From the NCBI GenBank assembly GCA_964449455.1, contig CAYUYV010000134.1:1-13481 (forward strand): a stretch of DNA of 13,481 nt, given 5' to 3'. Both the position numbers and the translations under genes were made by a program. This stretch comes from CAYUYV01 sp964449455. GTDB taxonomy: Bacteria > Pseudomonadota > Alphaproteobacteria > JAJFIK01. How positions within the stretch are numbered: the stretch's first letter is position 1; every line of letters begins with the position of its first letter. Below the pieces are notes generated by a model, which did no database searches, was not told the origin of the DNA, and saw only the letters and a program-made list of their open reading frames with translations. This document shows positions 7,735 to 13,481 of the stretch, piece after piece.

Positions 7735-8014
7735 CTTCCCACTCCTGTGCGCTCGAATGCCTGTCACCCTGGTTTGCCGCTGAAGGGCAAGGCCTGCGGT
7801 GCTGTTCAATGACGCGATCGCAAACCTTCGGCCAGGATTTCGCCCGCAACTTAATTCCAGCATGGCCCACTCGCAAGCGCAGCATTTCCGCCTTGCCATG
7901 GGGTCGATTGCGGCAAGGTGTGGCCCGCTGGACCTTGACCCGGCGGTCCGGCGCAGGCTGTTGTCGAGGATCGGAAAAGAGCACCCCCGAGGCGCAAGAC
8001 AAGAAGGACGTTCC
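7735..8014. promoter_or_regulatory. Divergent promoter region, cytochrome c / kdsB
   Basis: This 280-bp gap separates two divergent genes and must hold both promoters. I see no convincing pair of promoter boxes. A TTGACC at 7935-7940 could be a -35 box for kdsB, but no good -10 box follows. An imperfectly spaced inverted repeat, CCTTGCC (7891-7897) and GGCAAGG (7912-7918), is the only clear structure. Frames are open through it on both strands, but none resembles a known protein. Confidence 0.4.
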
Positions 8015-8803
8015 ATGGCGACCCTGGTGATTGTTCCGGCCCGCATGGCCTCGACCCGGCTGCCCGGCAAGCCGCTTGCCGACATTGCCGGCAAGCCCAT
8101 GATCGTGCGGGTTTGGGAGCGGGCCCGGGAGGCCGATGTGGGCCCCGTGGTGGTGGCCGCAGCGGAACCGGACATCGCCGCGGCGGTTCGCGATTGCGGC
8201 GGTGACGCCGTGCTGACTGATCCGAACCTGCCCTCCGGCTCTGACCGGGTTCACGCGGCGGTGGGGCAAGTCGACCCGGAGGGGCGCTGCGACACGATCG
8301 TCAATCTGCAAGGGGATCTTCCGACTCTGGCGCCGGAGGCCGTGCGCGCGGCGGCGGCAACGCTGACCACTGAAACAACGGCCGCTGATGAGGGGTTTGC
8401 CATAGCGACCCTGGCCAGCCCGATCACGGATATGCGGGAGCGGGACGATCCCAGCGTGGTCAAGGTGATCCTGTCCCTGGCGGAAGGGGCCAATCGGGGC
8501 CGGGCGCTTTACTTCACGCGGGCCACGGCGCCCCATGGCGAGGGGCCGCTTTACCATCATATCGGTCTTTATGCGTTCCGGCGTTCGGCCCTGGATCGCT
8601 TTGTCACCCTGCCGCCGTCTCCCTTGGAGCGTCGGGAGCGTCTGGAGCAGTTGCGGGCCCTGGAAGACGGCATGGCCATCGGTGTGGCCCTTGTCGATCA
8701 TGTTCCTTTCGGCGTCGACACGCCCGAGGATCTGGAGCGGGCCCGCGCCCATTTCAGGGGCGAGGAACCACCGGTCGCAGCCGCAGCGAGGATGGCGTTA
8801 TGA
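8015..8803 (+). CDS. kdsB: 3-deoxy-manno-octulosonate cytidylyltransferase (CMP-Kdo synthetase)
   Basis: Activates Kdo with CTP to CMP-Kdo for the inner core of lipopolysaccharide, in the cytoplasm. 262 residues, a little longer than E. coli KdsB (about 248). The nucleotide-binding start is R10-MASTRLPGKPL, followed by LPSGSDR at 72-78, NLQGDLP at 97-103 with the metal-binding D101, GLYAFRR at 184-190, LEQLRALE at 210-217 and VDTPEDLE at 234-241. The start at 8015 is supported by AAGGA 7 bases upstream. The frame is open back to 7799, but those extra residues are unlike KdsB. The stop overlaps the next start (ATGA), so kdsB, pheA and dapE probably form one operon. The last dozen residues form an Ala-rich tail that is unlikely to matter for catalysis. 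Confidence 0.96.
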   Translation: MATLVIVPARMASTRLPGKPLADIAGKPMIVRVWERAREADVGPVVVAAAEPDIAAAVRDCGGDAVLTDPNLPSGSDRVHAAVGQVDPEGRCDTIVNLQGDLPTLAPEAVRAAAATLTTETTAADEGFAIATLASPITDMRERDDPSVVKVILSLAEGANRGRALYFTRATAPHGEGPLYHHIGLYAFRRSALDRFVTLPPSPLERRERLEQLRALEDGMAIGVALVDHVPFGVDTPEDLERARAHFRGEEPPVAAAARMAL

Positions 8804-9714
8804 CGGTCATGCGAGAGGCACGGGACGGTGCGCCCCGGATCGTTTTTCAAGGGGAGCCCGGGGCCTATTCCCATCTCGCGGCGCAGAAGTTCTTTCCGGA
8901 CCATGAGGCGGTGCCCTGCGCGACCTTTGAGGATGCCTTCCAGGCCATCGAGGACGGCCGCGCCGCACTCGGCATGATCCCGGTGGAAAACTCCCTGGCC
9001 GGACGGGTGGCCGACATTCACCATCTTTTGCCCGAGGCCGAAGTGTTCGCCATTGGCGAGCGGTTTCTGCCCATCCGGCACCAGCTTTTGGCCTGTCCCG
9101 GTGCCACGCTGGAGACGGTCAAGACCGCGCTCAGCCATGTGATGGCCCTTGGCCAATGCCGTCAGACCTTGCGACGGCTTGGCATCCAGGCCGAGGTGGC
9201 CGCGGACACGGCGGGTGCGGCCCGTCAGATTGCGGAAAAAGGGGACCTGAGCGTTGCCGCTGTGGCCTCCAGTCTTGCTGCTGAGATCCACGGGCTCCAG
9301 ATCCTGAAGCCCGATATTGAGGACGCAGCCCACAACACGACCCGGTTCCTGGTGTTGGCGGGAGAGCGGGGCGATGCGCCGCGCTCGGCCGGTCCGGTCA
9401 TCACAAGTTTCCTGTTCCGGGTTCGGAATGTGCCGGCGTCGCTTTACAAGGCCATGGGTGGGTTTGCGACCAATGGCGTCAATATGACCAAGCTTGAAAG
9501 CTACCAGCTCGACGGATCCTTCCGGGCAACTCAGTTCTTTGCTGATATTGAGGGGCATCCGGATGACCGTCCTGTGCGCCTCGCGCTCGAAGAGCTTGCC
9601 TTCTTCTCCTCTCATATGCGGGTGATCGGCGTTTATCCAGCCGATGACTATCGGCGGATGGTGGATCAGGCCTCCCTTGATCCGGGTCCGCGCCGGCCCG
9701 CTCCTGGCCTGTGA
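8800..9714 (+). CDS. pheA: Prephenate dehydratase with C-terminal ACT domain
   Basis: Converts prephenate to phenylpyruvate, the step committing to phenylalanine. 304 residues with no chorismate mutase domain, the usual stand-alone form in alphaproteobacteria. The dehydratase domain covers about 12-187: FQGEPGAYSH at 16-25, IPVENSLAG at 60-68, and the catalytic TRF motif at 181-183 in NTTRFLVL. The ACT domain (about 200-283) carries the feedback site, with SLYKAMGGFATNGVNMTKLES at 214-234; its ESYQ takes the place of ESRP of E. coli PheA, as is common in this class. It overlaps kdsB by 4 bases and lies 16 bases before dapE. Confidence 0.96.
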   Translation: MTVMREARDGAPRIVFQGEPGAYSHLAAQKFFPDHEAVPCATFEDAFQAIEDGRAALGMIPVENSLAGRVADIHHLLPEAEVFAIGERFLPIRHQLLACPGATLETVKTALSHVMALGQCRQTLRRLGIQAEVAADTAGAARQIAEKGDLSVAAVASSLAAEIHGLQILKPDIEDAAHNTTRFLVLAGERGDAPRSAGPVITSFLFRVRNVPASLYKAMGGFATNGVNMTKLESYQLDGSFRATQFFADIEGHPDDRPVRLALEELAFFSSHMRVIGVYPADDYRRMVDQASLDPGPRRPAPGL

Positions 9715-9730
9715 ACAACAAGGGCGCGCT

Positions 9731-10984
9731 ATGGCAGAAGCCAGTGATCCGACCCAACTGCTCCGCCGTCTGATCGGGGCCCCAAGTGTCACGCCGGAAG
9801 ATGCGGGCGCCCTTGATATCGTGGAAGGGGCGGCGAGGGCATTGGGGTTTGAGACCGTCCGCCTGCCCTTTGGTGGACCAGGCCGTCCGACCATTGACAA
9901 TCTTTATGCCCGGCGCGGGCGAGCCGGGCCATGCCTTGCTTTTGCGGGGCATACGGATGTGGTCCCGCCTGGCGAGACGCAGGCCTGGCGGCATGACCCC
10001 TTTGGCGCCGTTGTGGAGGAGGGGACCCTGTTTGGCCGCGGCGCGGTGGACATGAAGGGGGCTATTGCCTGTTTCCTCGCCGCGGTCGCCCGCACAGGCG
10101 CTGCCATGCCCGCGGACCCCAGTGTTTCTTCCACTATTGGCGTTTCTTCCACTATTGGGGCTTCTTCCACTCGTGGGGGGCCGTCCGATTTGGAGGGGCC
10201 GGATCTGGCGCTCATCATCACCGGTGATGAAGAAGGCAAGGCTCAGGATGGCACCGTGCGTATGGTCGAGTGGCTCAAGGCGAAAGGTGAGCGGATCGAC
10301 CATTGTCTGGTGGGTGAGCCGACCAATCCGTCCGTCCTCGGTGACATGATCAAGATCGGACGGCGTGGCAGTCTCAATGTCACTTTGACCTCGACGGGAC
10401 GCCAGGGCCATATCGCCTATCCGCATCTGGCCGACAATCCCATCCCGTCCCTGGTCAAGGTCCTGGATCGATTGATCGACTGGCATCTCGACGACGGCAC
10501 GCCGCATTTCCAGCCCTCAAGTCTCCAGGTCGCGACGGTGGATGTGGGCAATCCGGCGGCCAATGTCATTCCGGGTGTCGCAACGGCCCGGTTCAATATC
10601 CGGTTCAATGATCTGCATACGGCTGCAGGCTTGACTGACCGGATCAAGGCCATTGTGAATGAAGCGGGGGAGGGGCGCGTCACCCTTGAGGCCTATTCCA
10701 ATGCCGAGGCCTTTGTTACGGCGCCCGGCCCATTCACGGATTTGATTGCTGAAGCGGTCGCTGCCGAGACGGGACGCACTCCGGATCTCTCCACCACCGG
10801 CGGCACCTCTGATGCCCGGTTCCTCAAGGATCTGTGTCCCGTGGTGGAGTTCGGCCTTGTGGGCCAGACCATGCACAAAGTGGATGAACAGGTGCCCCTT
10901 GCCGACCTTGAGGCCCTGACACGGGTCTATGGTCGCATCATCAGCCAATACGGTCCGATGGTCAGCCGGCAGCGCTCGCCATGA
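9731..10984 (+). CDS. dapE: Succinyl-diaminopimelate desuccinylase with a repeat insertion
   Basis: Hydrolyses N-succinyl-LL-diaminopimelate to LL-diaminopimelate for lysine and peptidoglycan; a two-zinc M20 enzyme. The expected ligands are present: H74 (GHTD), D107 (VDMKG), E168, E196 (GEPT) and H382 (TMHK), with general base E167 and the companion D76. Compared with E. coli DapE (ligands H67, D100, E135, E163, H349), the spacings 33, 28 and 186 are identical, but D107 to E168 is 61 instead of 35. So exactly 26 residues are inserted, around 131-156, low in complexity and rich in Ser, Thr and Gly. That explains the 417-residue length (391 without it). The start at 9731 has AAGGG 8 bases upstream. 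The gene converges on the hicBA island and truA. Confidence 0.95.
   Translation: MAEASDPTQLLRRLIGAPSVTPEDAGALDIVEGAARALGFETVRLPFGGPGRPTIDNLYARRGRAGPCLAFAGHTDVVPPGETQAWRHDPFGAVVEEGTLFGRGAVDMKGAIACFLAAVARTGAAMPADPSVSSTIGVSSTIGASSTRGGPSDLEGPDLALIITGDEEGKAQDGTVRMVEWLKAKGERIDHCLVGEPTNPSVLGDMIKIGRRGSLNVTLTSTGRQGHIAYPHLADNPIPSLVKVLDRLIDWHLDDGTPHFQPSSLQVATVDVGNPAANVIPGVATARFNIRFNDLHTAAGLTDRIKAIVNEAGEGRVTLEAYSNAEAFVTAPGPFTDLIAEAVAAETGRTPDLSTTGGTSDARFLKDLCPVVEFGLVGQTMHKVDEQVPLADLEALTRVYGRIISQYGPMVSRQRSP
10124..10177 (+). repeat. Three 18-bp tandem repeats inside dapE
   Basis: Units at 10124-10141, 10142-10159 and 10160-10177. Units 1 and 2 (GTTTCTTCCACTATTGGC and ...GGG) differ only in the last base; unit 3 differs from unit 2 at three positions. 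In frame they encode VSSTIG, VSSTIG and ASSTRG. Because 18 is a multiple of 3, gain or loss of a unit would change the loop length without breaking DapE. Codons such as GTT, TCT, ACT and ATT are unlike the GC-rich codons around them. Confidence 0.95.
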
Positions 10985-10999
10985 TGCCCGCACGACCCC

Positions 11000-11038
11000 A
11001 GTTCGATGACCTGAGTTCGATGACCTCAATTCGATTCC
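11000..11038. repeat. 14-bp tandem repeat after dapE
   Basis: AGTTCGATGACCTG (11000-11013) and AGTTCGATGACCTC (11014-11027) differ at one base, and a decayed third copy starts with AATTCGAT at 11028. It begins 15 bases after the dapE stop. The rest of the gap to hicB holds an imperfect hairpin (GGCCTGTC 11052-11059 with GACAGCCC 11073-11080, one mismatch, no T tract), a doubtful dapE terminator. Confidence 0.85.
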
Positions 11039-11173
11039 GGACCTTATACATGGCCTGTCAAACTGGCTTTGGGACAGCCCTGAAGATCATTCGCCCTTGG
11101 TCCCCTTAACGCCATCTTCGCTTGATGCTCTCTAAGAGTAACGCGGGATCGCGCATCATTGGGTAGGATAAGA

Positions 11174-11416
11174 ATGGCTTATCCGGTCGTTGTTGACGTC
11201 ATTTGGGACGATGAGGCGCAAGTCTATAGTGCGCATAGTGACGATGTGCCTGGCTTGGTCGCCGAATGCGTTTCATTTGAGGGCTTGGTGAGCAAGGTTG
11301 AAGCTCTCATTCCTGAATTGATTAAACTGAACGGCTTGCGTGATTGCTATGCGGCTTCAGAACTCACCGTGTCTTTCATGGCCAAGCGACAGGAGCGAAT
11401 CCACCTGTCCCAATAA
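11174..11416 (+). CDS. HicB-like antitoxin, DUF1902 family
   Basis: An 80-residue protein with the HicB-type fold of the DUF1902 family: an opening strand (PVVVDVIWDDEAQVYSAHS, 4-22), the hallmark DDVPGLVAE at 23-31, then a helix with ALIPELIKLNG at 44-54. Such proteins are partners of HicA-type RNA toxins, and a hicA remnant starts 15 bases downstream. The start at 11174 has AGGA 5 bases upstream. The gene is intact, but the C-terminal DNA-binding domain of longer HicB proteins is absent, as usual for DUF1902 proteins. It is more A/T-rich than its neighbours, which suggests it was acquired. With the toxin broken, it would act as an orphan antitoxin or be on its way to decay. The family call rests on sequence pattern only. 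Confidence 0.8.
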   Translation: MAYPVVVDVIWDDEAQVYSAHSDDVPGLVAECVSFEGLVSKVEALIPELIKLNGLRDCYAASELTVSFMAKRQERIHLSQ

Positions 11417-11430
11417 AAGACGCAGTCGCT

Positions 11431-11638
11431 GTGAATAATTTTACGAAACAGTTGAAAGAGATACTTCTGGACAAGCGCTGTAAGTTCCACAAATAATTTC
11501 CACAGACAAGGTCGAGGCGATCACGAAATCTGGTTCAGCCCTATCACGCGCACTTATTTTCCAGTGGACAGCTGCATCAAGTCTCGCCACACCGCGAACG
11601 GGATCTTGAAACAGGCGGGCCTCAAGAAACGATTTTGA
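11431..11638 (+). pseudogene. hicA: HicA toxin gene broken by a 13-bp insertion
   Basis: From the GTG at 11431 the frame reads VNNFTKQLKEILLDKRCKFH, then K and a TAA at 11494-11496. One base later in register, from 11504, the frame reads RQGRGDHEIWFSPIT, then TYFPVD (one residue skipped) and KSRHTANGILKQAGLKKRF, ending in TGA at 11636-11638. The two parts together match the HicA/YcfA pattern from end to end: an N-terminal helix, the GxGDHEIW strand carrying the presumed catalytic His, and the C-terminal HTANGILKQAGL. Removing 11491-11503 joins them into 64 codons, a normal HicA length. The second part has no ATG, GTG or TTG start after the stop, so it is probably not made. The order antitoxin then toxin is seen in other DUF1902-HicA pairs. 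Its end is 25 bases from the truA stop, facing it. Confidence 0.85.
11485..11504 (+). repeat. 13-bp-spaced direct repeat that disrupts hicA
   Basis: TTCCACA occurs at 11485-11491 and again at 11498-11504. The extra 13 bases (AAATAATTTCCAC, 11491-11503) shift the frame by one and bring in a TAA. The layout fits a small duplication or templated insertion. Confidence 0.8.
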
Positions 11639-11663
11639 CCTCCTGGCGCACCATTCGGTGCCC

Positions 11664-12404
11664 TCAATAGTCGACACGGGTGAGATAGAGCCCATGGGCC
11701 GGTGCGACAGGGCCGCAGGCGGTCCGGTCGGCCGATTTCAAAGCCTGCTCCAGGTCGCGCGTGCGCCATTTGCCCTCTCCAACCAGTTTCAGGCTGCCCA
11801 CCATGGAGCGCACCTGATTGTGCAGAAAGGAGCGGGCACTGACGGTCACATGGATCTCGTCGCCGACCCGCGACACCGTGAACCGGTCGATCGTTCGCAC
11901 AGGACTGTCCGCCTGGCACTGGACGGCCCGGAAGGTCGTAAAATCATGACGCCCTGTGAGGATCTGAGAGGCACTATGCATGGCATCCGCGTCGAGATCC
12001 CGGTGGACCGCCCAGGCCTGGCCCGCGCTCAGAGTGAGTGGGGCCCGCCGGGTGGCAATGCGGTAGAGATAGTGGCGCTGGACCGCGTCGAACCGGGCAT
12101 GGAAGTCAGGCGATACATCCTCCACGGATAAAACAGCCACCGGGTCAGGGCGCAAATGGGCATTGAGGGCATCCCGGACTTTATCCGGCGGGGCGCCACG
12201 CTCCAGGTCCAGATGGGCGACCTGCCCCAGAGCATGGACCCCCGCATCCGTTCGGCCCGCACCTTGAACTCGAACGGTCTCGCCGCGAAAGCCGTGGACG
12301 GCACGCTCCAGCGCCGCCTGAACCGACGGGCCATTGTCCTGGCGCTGCCACCCCACAAAGGGGCCGCCGTCATATTCAATCGTGAGCTTGTACCGTCTTG
12401 CCAC
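11664..12404 (-). CDS. truA: tRNA pseudouridine synthase A
   Basis: Makes pseudouridine at positions 38-40 of the tRNA anticodon arm. 246 residues, normal for TruA. The catalytic Asp is D53 in GAGRTDAGVHA (48-58), and the RSFLHNQVRSMVGSL motif and the APAHGLYL end of the family are present. The start is a GTG at 12402-12404, which gives the usual N-terminus MARRYKLTIEYDG; an ATG at 12409-12411 is out of frame. A GGAA 10 to 13 bases upstream is a modest ribosome-binding site. It lies 15 bases after fmt, so the two are probably cotranscribed. It converges on the hicA remnant; a small GCACC/GGTGC hairpin (11648-11661) lies between them. Confidence 0.96.
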   Translation of the reverse strand: MARRYKLTIEYDGGPFVGWQRQDNGPSVQAALERAVHGFRGETVRVQGAGRTDAGVHALGQVAHLDLERGAPPDKVRDALNAHLRPDPVAVLSVEDVSPDFHARFDAVQRHYLYRIATRRAPLTLSAGQAWAVHRDLDADAMHSASQILTGRHDFTTFRAVQCQADSPVRTIDRFTVSRVGDEIHVTVSARSFLHNQVRSMVGSLKLVGEGKWRTRDLEQALKSADRTACGPVAPAHGLYLTRVDY

Positions 12405-12419
12405 CGAGCATGTTTCCAG

Positions 12420-13352
12420 TCAGGCCATGCGGGCACCCGGGGCAATGGTCGTGCCACGGAGGAATGCATCCGCCGGGCACGGTGTCTTGCCAGCCCGCTG
12501 GACCTGGGTGATGGCCAGCGCCCCTTCACCGCACGCGATCGTCAGCCCCGGGCCGATCAGGGTTCCAGGTACACCGGAAAGCGCCACAGGCTCGGCTGAC
12601 AGCACTTTCACCCGTACCGGATCGTCTGGGCCCTCAGGCAGTTCGAACCAGGCTCCGGGAAAGGGCGTCAGGCCGCGGATGGTTCGGTCGATCTCATGGG
12701 CGGGCCGGCTCCAGTCGATGCGGCATTCGGTCTTGCCGATTTTCTCCGCATAGGTCACGCCGTCCTCCGGCTGGGGTGTCGCTTCAAGGCCGCCCCGCTC
12801 CATGGCGGCAAGGGCCCGGGTCATCAAGGTGGCGCCGATGCCGGAAAGCCGATCATGCAGCACGCCGGCCGTGGTGCGCGGTCCGATGGGTGTGCGTTCG
12901 GCCAGCAGAATGGGGCCCGTATCGAGGCCTGCCTCCATCTGCATCACCATGACCCCGGTTTCCGCATCGCCCGCCATGACAGCCCGCTGGATGGGGGCCG
13001 CGCCGCGCCAACGGGGCAGAAGCGAAGCGTGCAGATTGACGCAGCCGAAACGGGGTGCGTCCAAAATGGCTTGGGGGAGGATCAGTCCGTACGCCACCAC
13101 CACTGCCACATCGAGGTCGAGAGCCGCGAAAGTGTATTGCTCTTCCGGATCGCGCAGCTTGGCTGGGCTTCGCACGGGCAGGCCGTGGCTTTCGGCAAAG
13201 CGCTGGACAGGGCTTGGCTGGTCCTTCTGGCCGCGTCCGGCAGGGCGGGGAGGCTGGGTGTATACGGCTGCGACGTCGTGACCCGCGCCCAGGATCTCGG
13301 CCAAAACAGGCACGGAAAAATCGGGCGTTCCCATAAAGGCCAGTCGCAACAT
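12420..13352 (-). CDS. fmt: Methionyl-tRNA formyltransferase
   Basis: Transfers a formyl group from 10-formyl-tetrahydrofolate to Met-tRNA(fMet) to start translation. 310 residues, normal for the family. The catalytic residues are N106, H108 and D144 (VNLHASLLPRWRGAAPIQ at 105-122, LDTGP at 143-147), and the GTPDFSVP start at 8-15 is typical. The C-terminal tRNA-binding domain runs from about 205. I start at the ATG at 13350-13352 because AAGGGGA lies 5 bases upstream; an in-frame ATG at 13376 would precede that site. It is followed by truA. Upstream lies a repeat-rich stretch and possibly the end of another gene. Confidence 0.97.
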   Translation of the reverse strand: MLRLAFMGTPDFSVPVLAEILGAGHDVAAVYTQPPRPAGRGQKDQPSPVQRFAESHGLPVRSPAKLRDPEEQYTFAALDLDVAVVVAYGLILPQAILDAPRFGCVNLHASLLPRWRGAAPIQRAVMAGDAETGVMVMQMEAGLDTGPILLAERTPIGPRTTAGVLHDRLSGIGATLMTRALAAMERGGLEATPQPEDGVTYAEKIGKTECRIDWSRPAHEIDRTIRGLTPFPGAWFELPEGPDDPVRVKVLSAEPVALSGVPGTLIGPGLTIACGEGALAITQVQRAGKTPCPADAFLRGTTIAPGARMA

Positions 13353-13390
13353 CGCCGTCCCCTTTTTTGTCGCCAAGGCAGCGGCCCAAA

Positions 13391-13449
13391 CGGATGATTC
13401 AGACGGATGACTCAGACGGATGATCCGGGCGCAGTTTGGTATCCGTCTG
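13391..13449. repeat. 13-bp tandem repeat and inverted repeat upstream of fmt
   Basis: CGGATGATTCAGA (13391-13403) and CGGATGACTCAGA (13404-13416) differ at one base; a partial third copy follows (CGGATGATCCG, 13417-13427). CAGACGGAT (13413-13421) is also the perfect inverse of ATCCGTCTG (13441-13449), so a 9-bp stem with a 19-base loop can form. It lies 39 to 97 bases before the fmt start. It may be the remains of slippage, or a regulatory or terminator structure. Confidence 0.75.
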
Positions 13450-13481
13450 GATCAGTCGCTGCACAAACAAAGATCTGCTAG
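13399..13481 (-). CDS. Possible 3' end of an upstream gene (partial)
   Basis: On the minus strand one frame is open from the window edge for 26 codons (SRSLFVQRLIQTDTKL then RPDHPSESSV) to a TGA at 13399-13401. The other two frames have an early stop. In many alphaproteobacteria def (peptide deformylase) lies just before fmt, which makes def the natural candidate, but this tail shows no deformylase motif. Codon use is not strongly coding-like, and the tail contains the tandem repeat. It may equally be non-coding. Confidence 0.25.
   Translation of the reverse strand, partial: SRSLFVQRLIQTDTKLRPDHPSESSV

Noticed and set aside
7799..8014. Open frame upstream of and in phase with kdsB
   Set aside because: The KdsB family N-terminus and a good ribosome-binding site are at 8015, and the upstream residues resemble nothing in the family.
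7735..8175. N-terminal extension of the cytochrome c on the minus strand
   Set aside because: AGGAG before the ATG at 7734 and the typical MDFFEWNKVWG start define the gene; the extension runs antisense into kdsB.
10124..10177. CRISPR array or integron-like repeat
   Set aside because: Units are directly abutting with no spacers and are in frame within dapE, so this is a coding tandem repeat.
11485..11510. Programmed frameshift in hicA
   Set aside because: There is no slippery heptamer; a 13-bp insertion with a flanking duplication and a stop explains the break better.
11648..11661. GCACC-ATTC-GGTGC hairpin between hicA and truA as a terminator
   Set aside because: The stem is only 5 bp and there is no T tract on either strand.
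11441..11695. Minus-strand open frame of 84 codons across the hicA region
   Set aside because: It is antisense to the reconstructed hicA and the end of truA, and shows no family pattern.
1..13481. CTAG at both ends of the window
   Set aside because: CTAG also occurs inside (718-721 and near 5381), and the ends may simply be where the window was cut, so no fragment-end meaning can be claimed.

Overview
The window looks like a stretch of the chromosome of a high-GC alphaproteobacterium. The main support is a run typical of that class: a membrane-anchored CycM-type cytochrome c, divergent from kdsB (CMP-Kdo synthetase) and an ACT-domain prephenate dehydratase whose ACT sequence has the alphaproteobacterial form. 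KdsB implies lipopolysaccharide and therefore a Gram-negative cell. Nothing in the sequence gives the genus. Most genes are conserved housekeeping genes.

Layout, left to right. (1) 1-657, minus: a glutathione S-transferase family protein. (2) 752-3099, plus: an M17 leucyl aminopeptidase family protein coupled to an NlpC/P60 peptidase without a signal peptide, a pair suited to breaking down peptides in the cytoplasm, probably including murein peptides. (3) 3100-3321: a convergent gap with stem-loops and a 14-bp palindrome. (4) 7073 down to 3322, minus: yejB-yejE-yejF, a peptide ABC importer without an adjacent yejA binding-protein gene. A strong intrinsic-terminator structure sits just before yejB. 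(5) 7734-7177, minus: the anchored cytochrome c. (6) 8015-10984, plus: kdsB-pheA-dapE, probably one operon (4-bp overlap, then a 16-bp gap), linking Kdo activation, phenylalanine synthesis and lysine/diaminopimelate synthesis. (7) 10985-11663: a more A/T-rich island holding an intact hicB-like (DUF1902) antitoxin gene and a broken hicA toxin gene that no single open frame reveals. (8) 13352 down to 11664, minus: fmt-truA, with a possible gene tail upstream of fmt, perhaps def.

The most notable observations are all at the right-hand end. A hicA gene is split by a 13-bp insertion that duplicates TTCCACA and creates a stop codon; removing those 13 bases restores a full 64-codon HicA. DapE carries a clean 26-residue insertion between two metal ligands, built largely from three 18-bp tandem repeats. 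Two more short tandem repeats lie just after dapE and just before fmt, so four small repeat or duplication events fall within about 3.4 kb. No wholly new system is visible. The decayed toxin-antitoxin module and the repeat-bearing DapE are the parts that deserve a second look.
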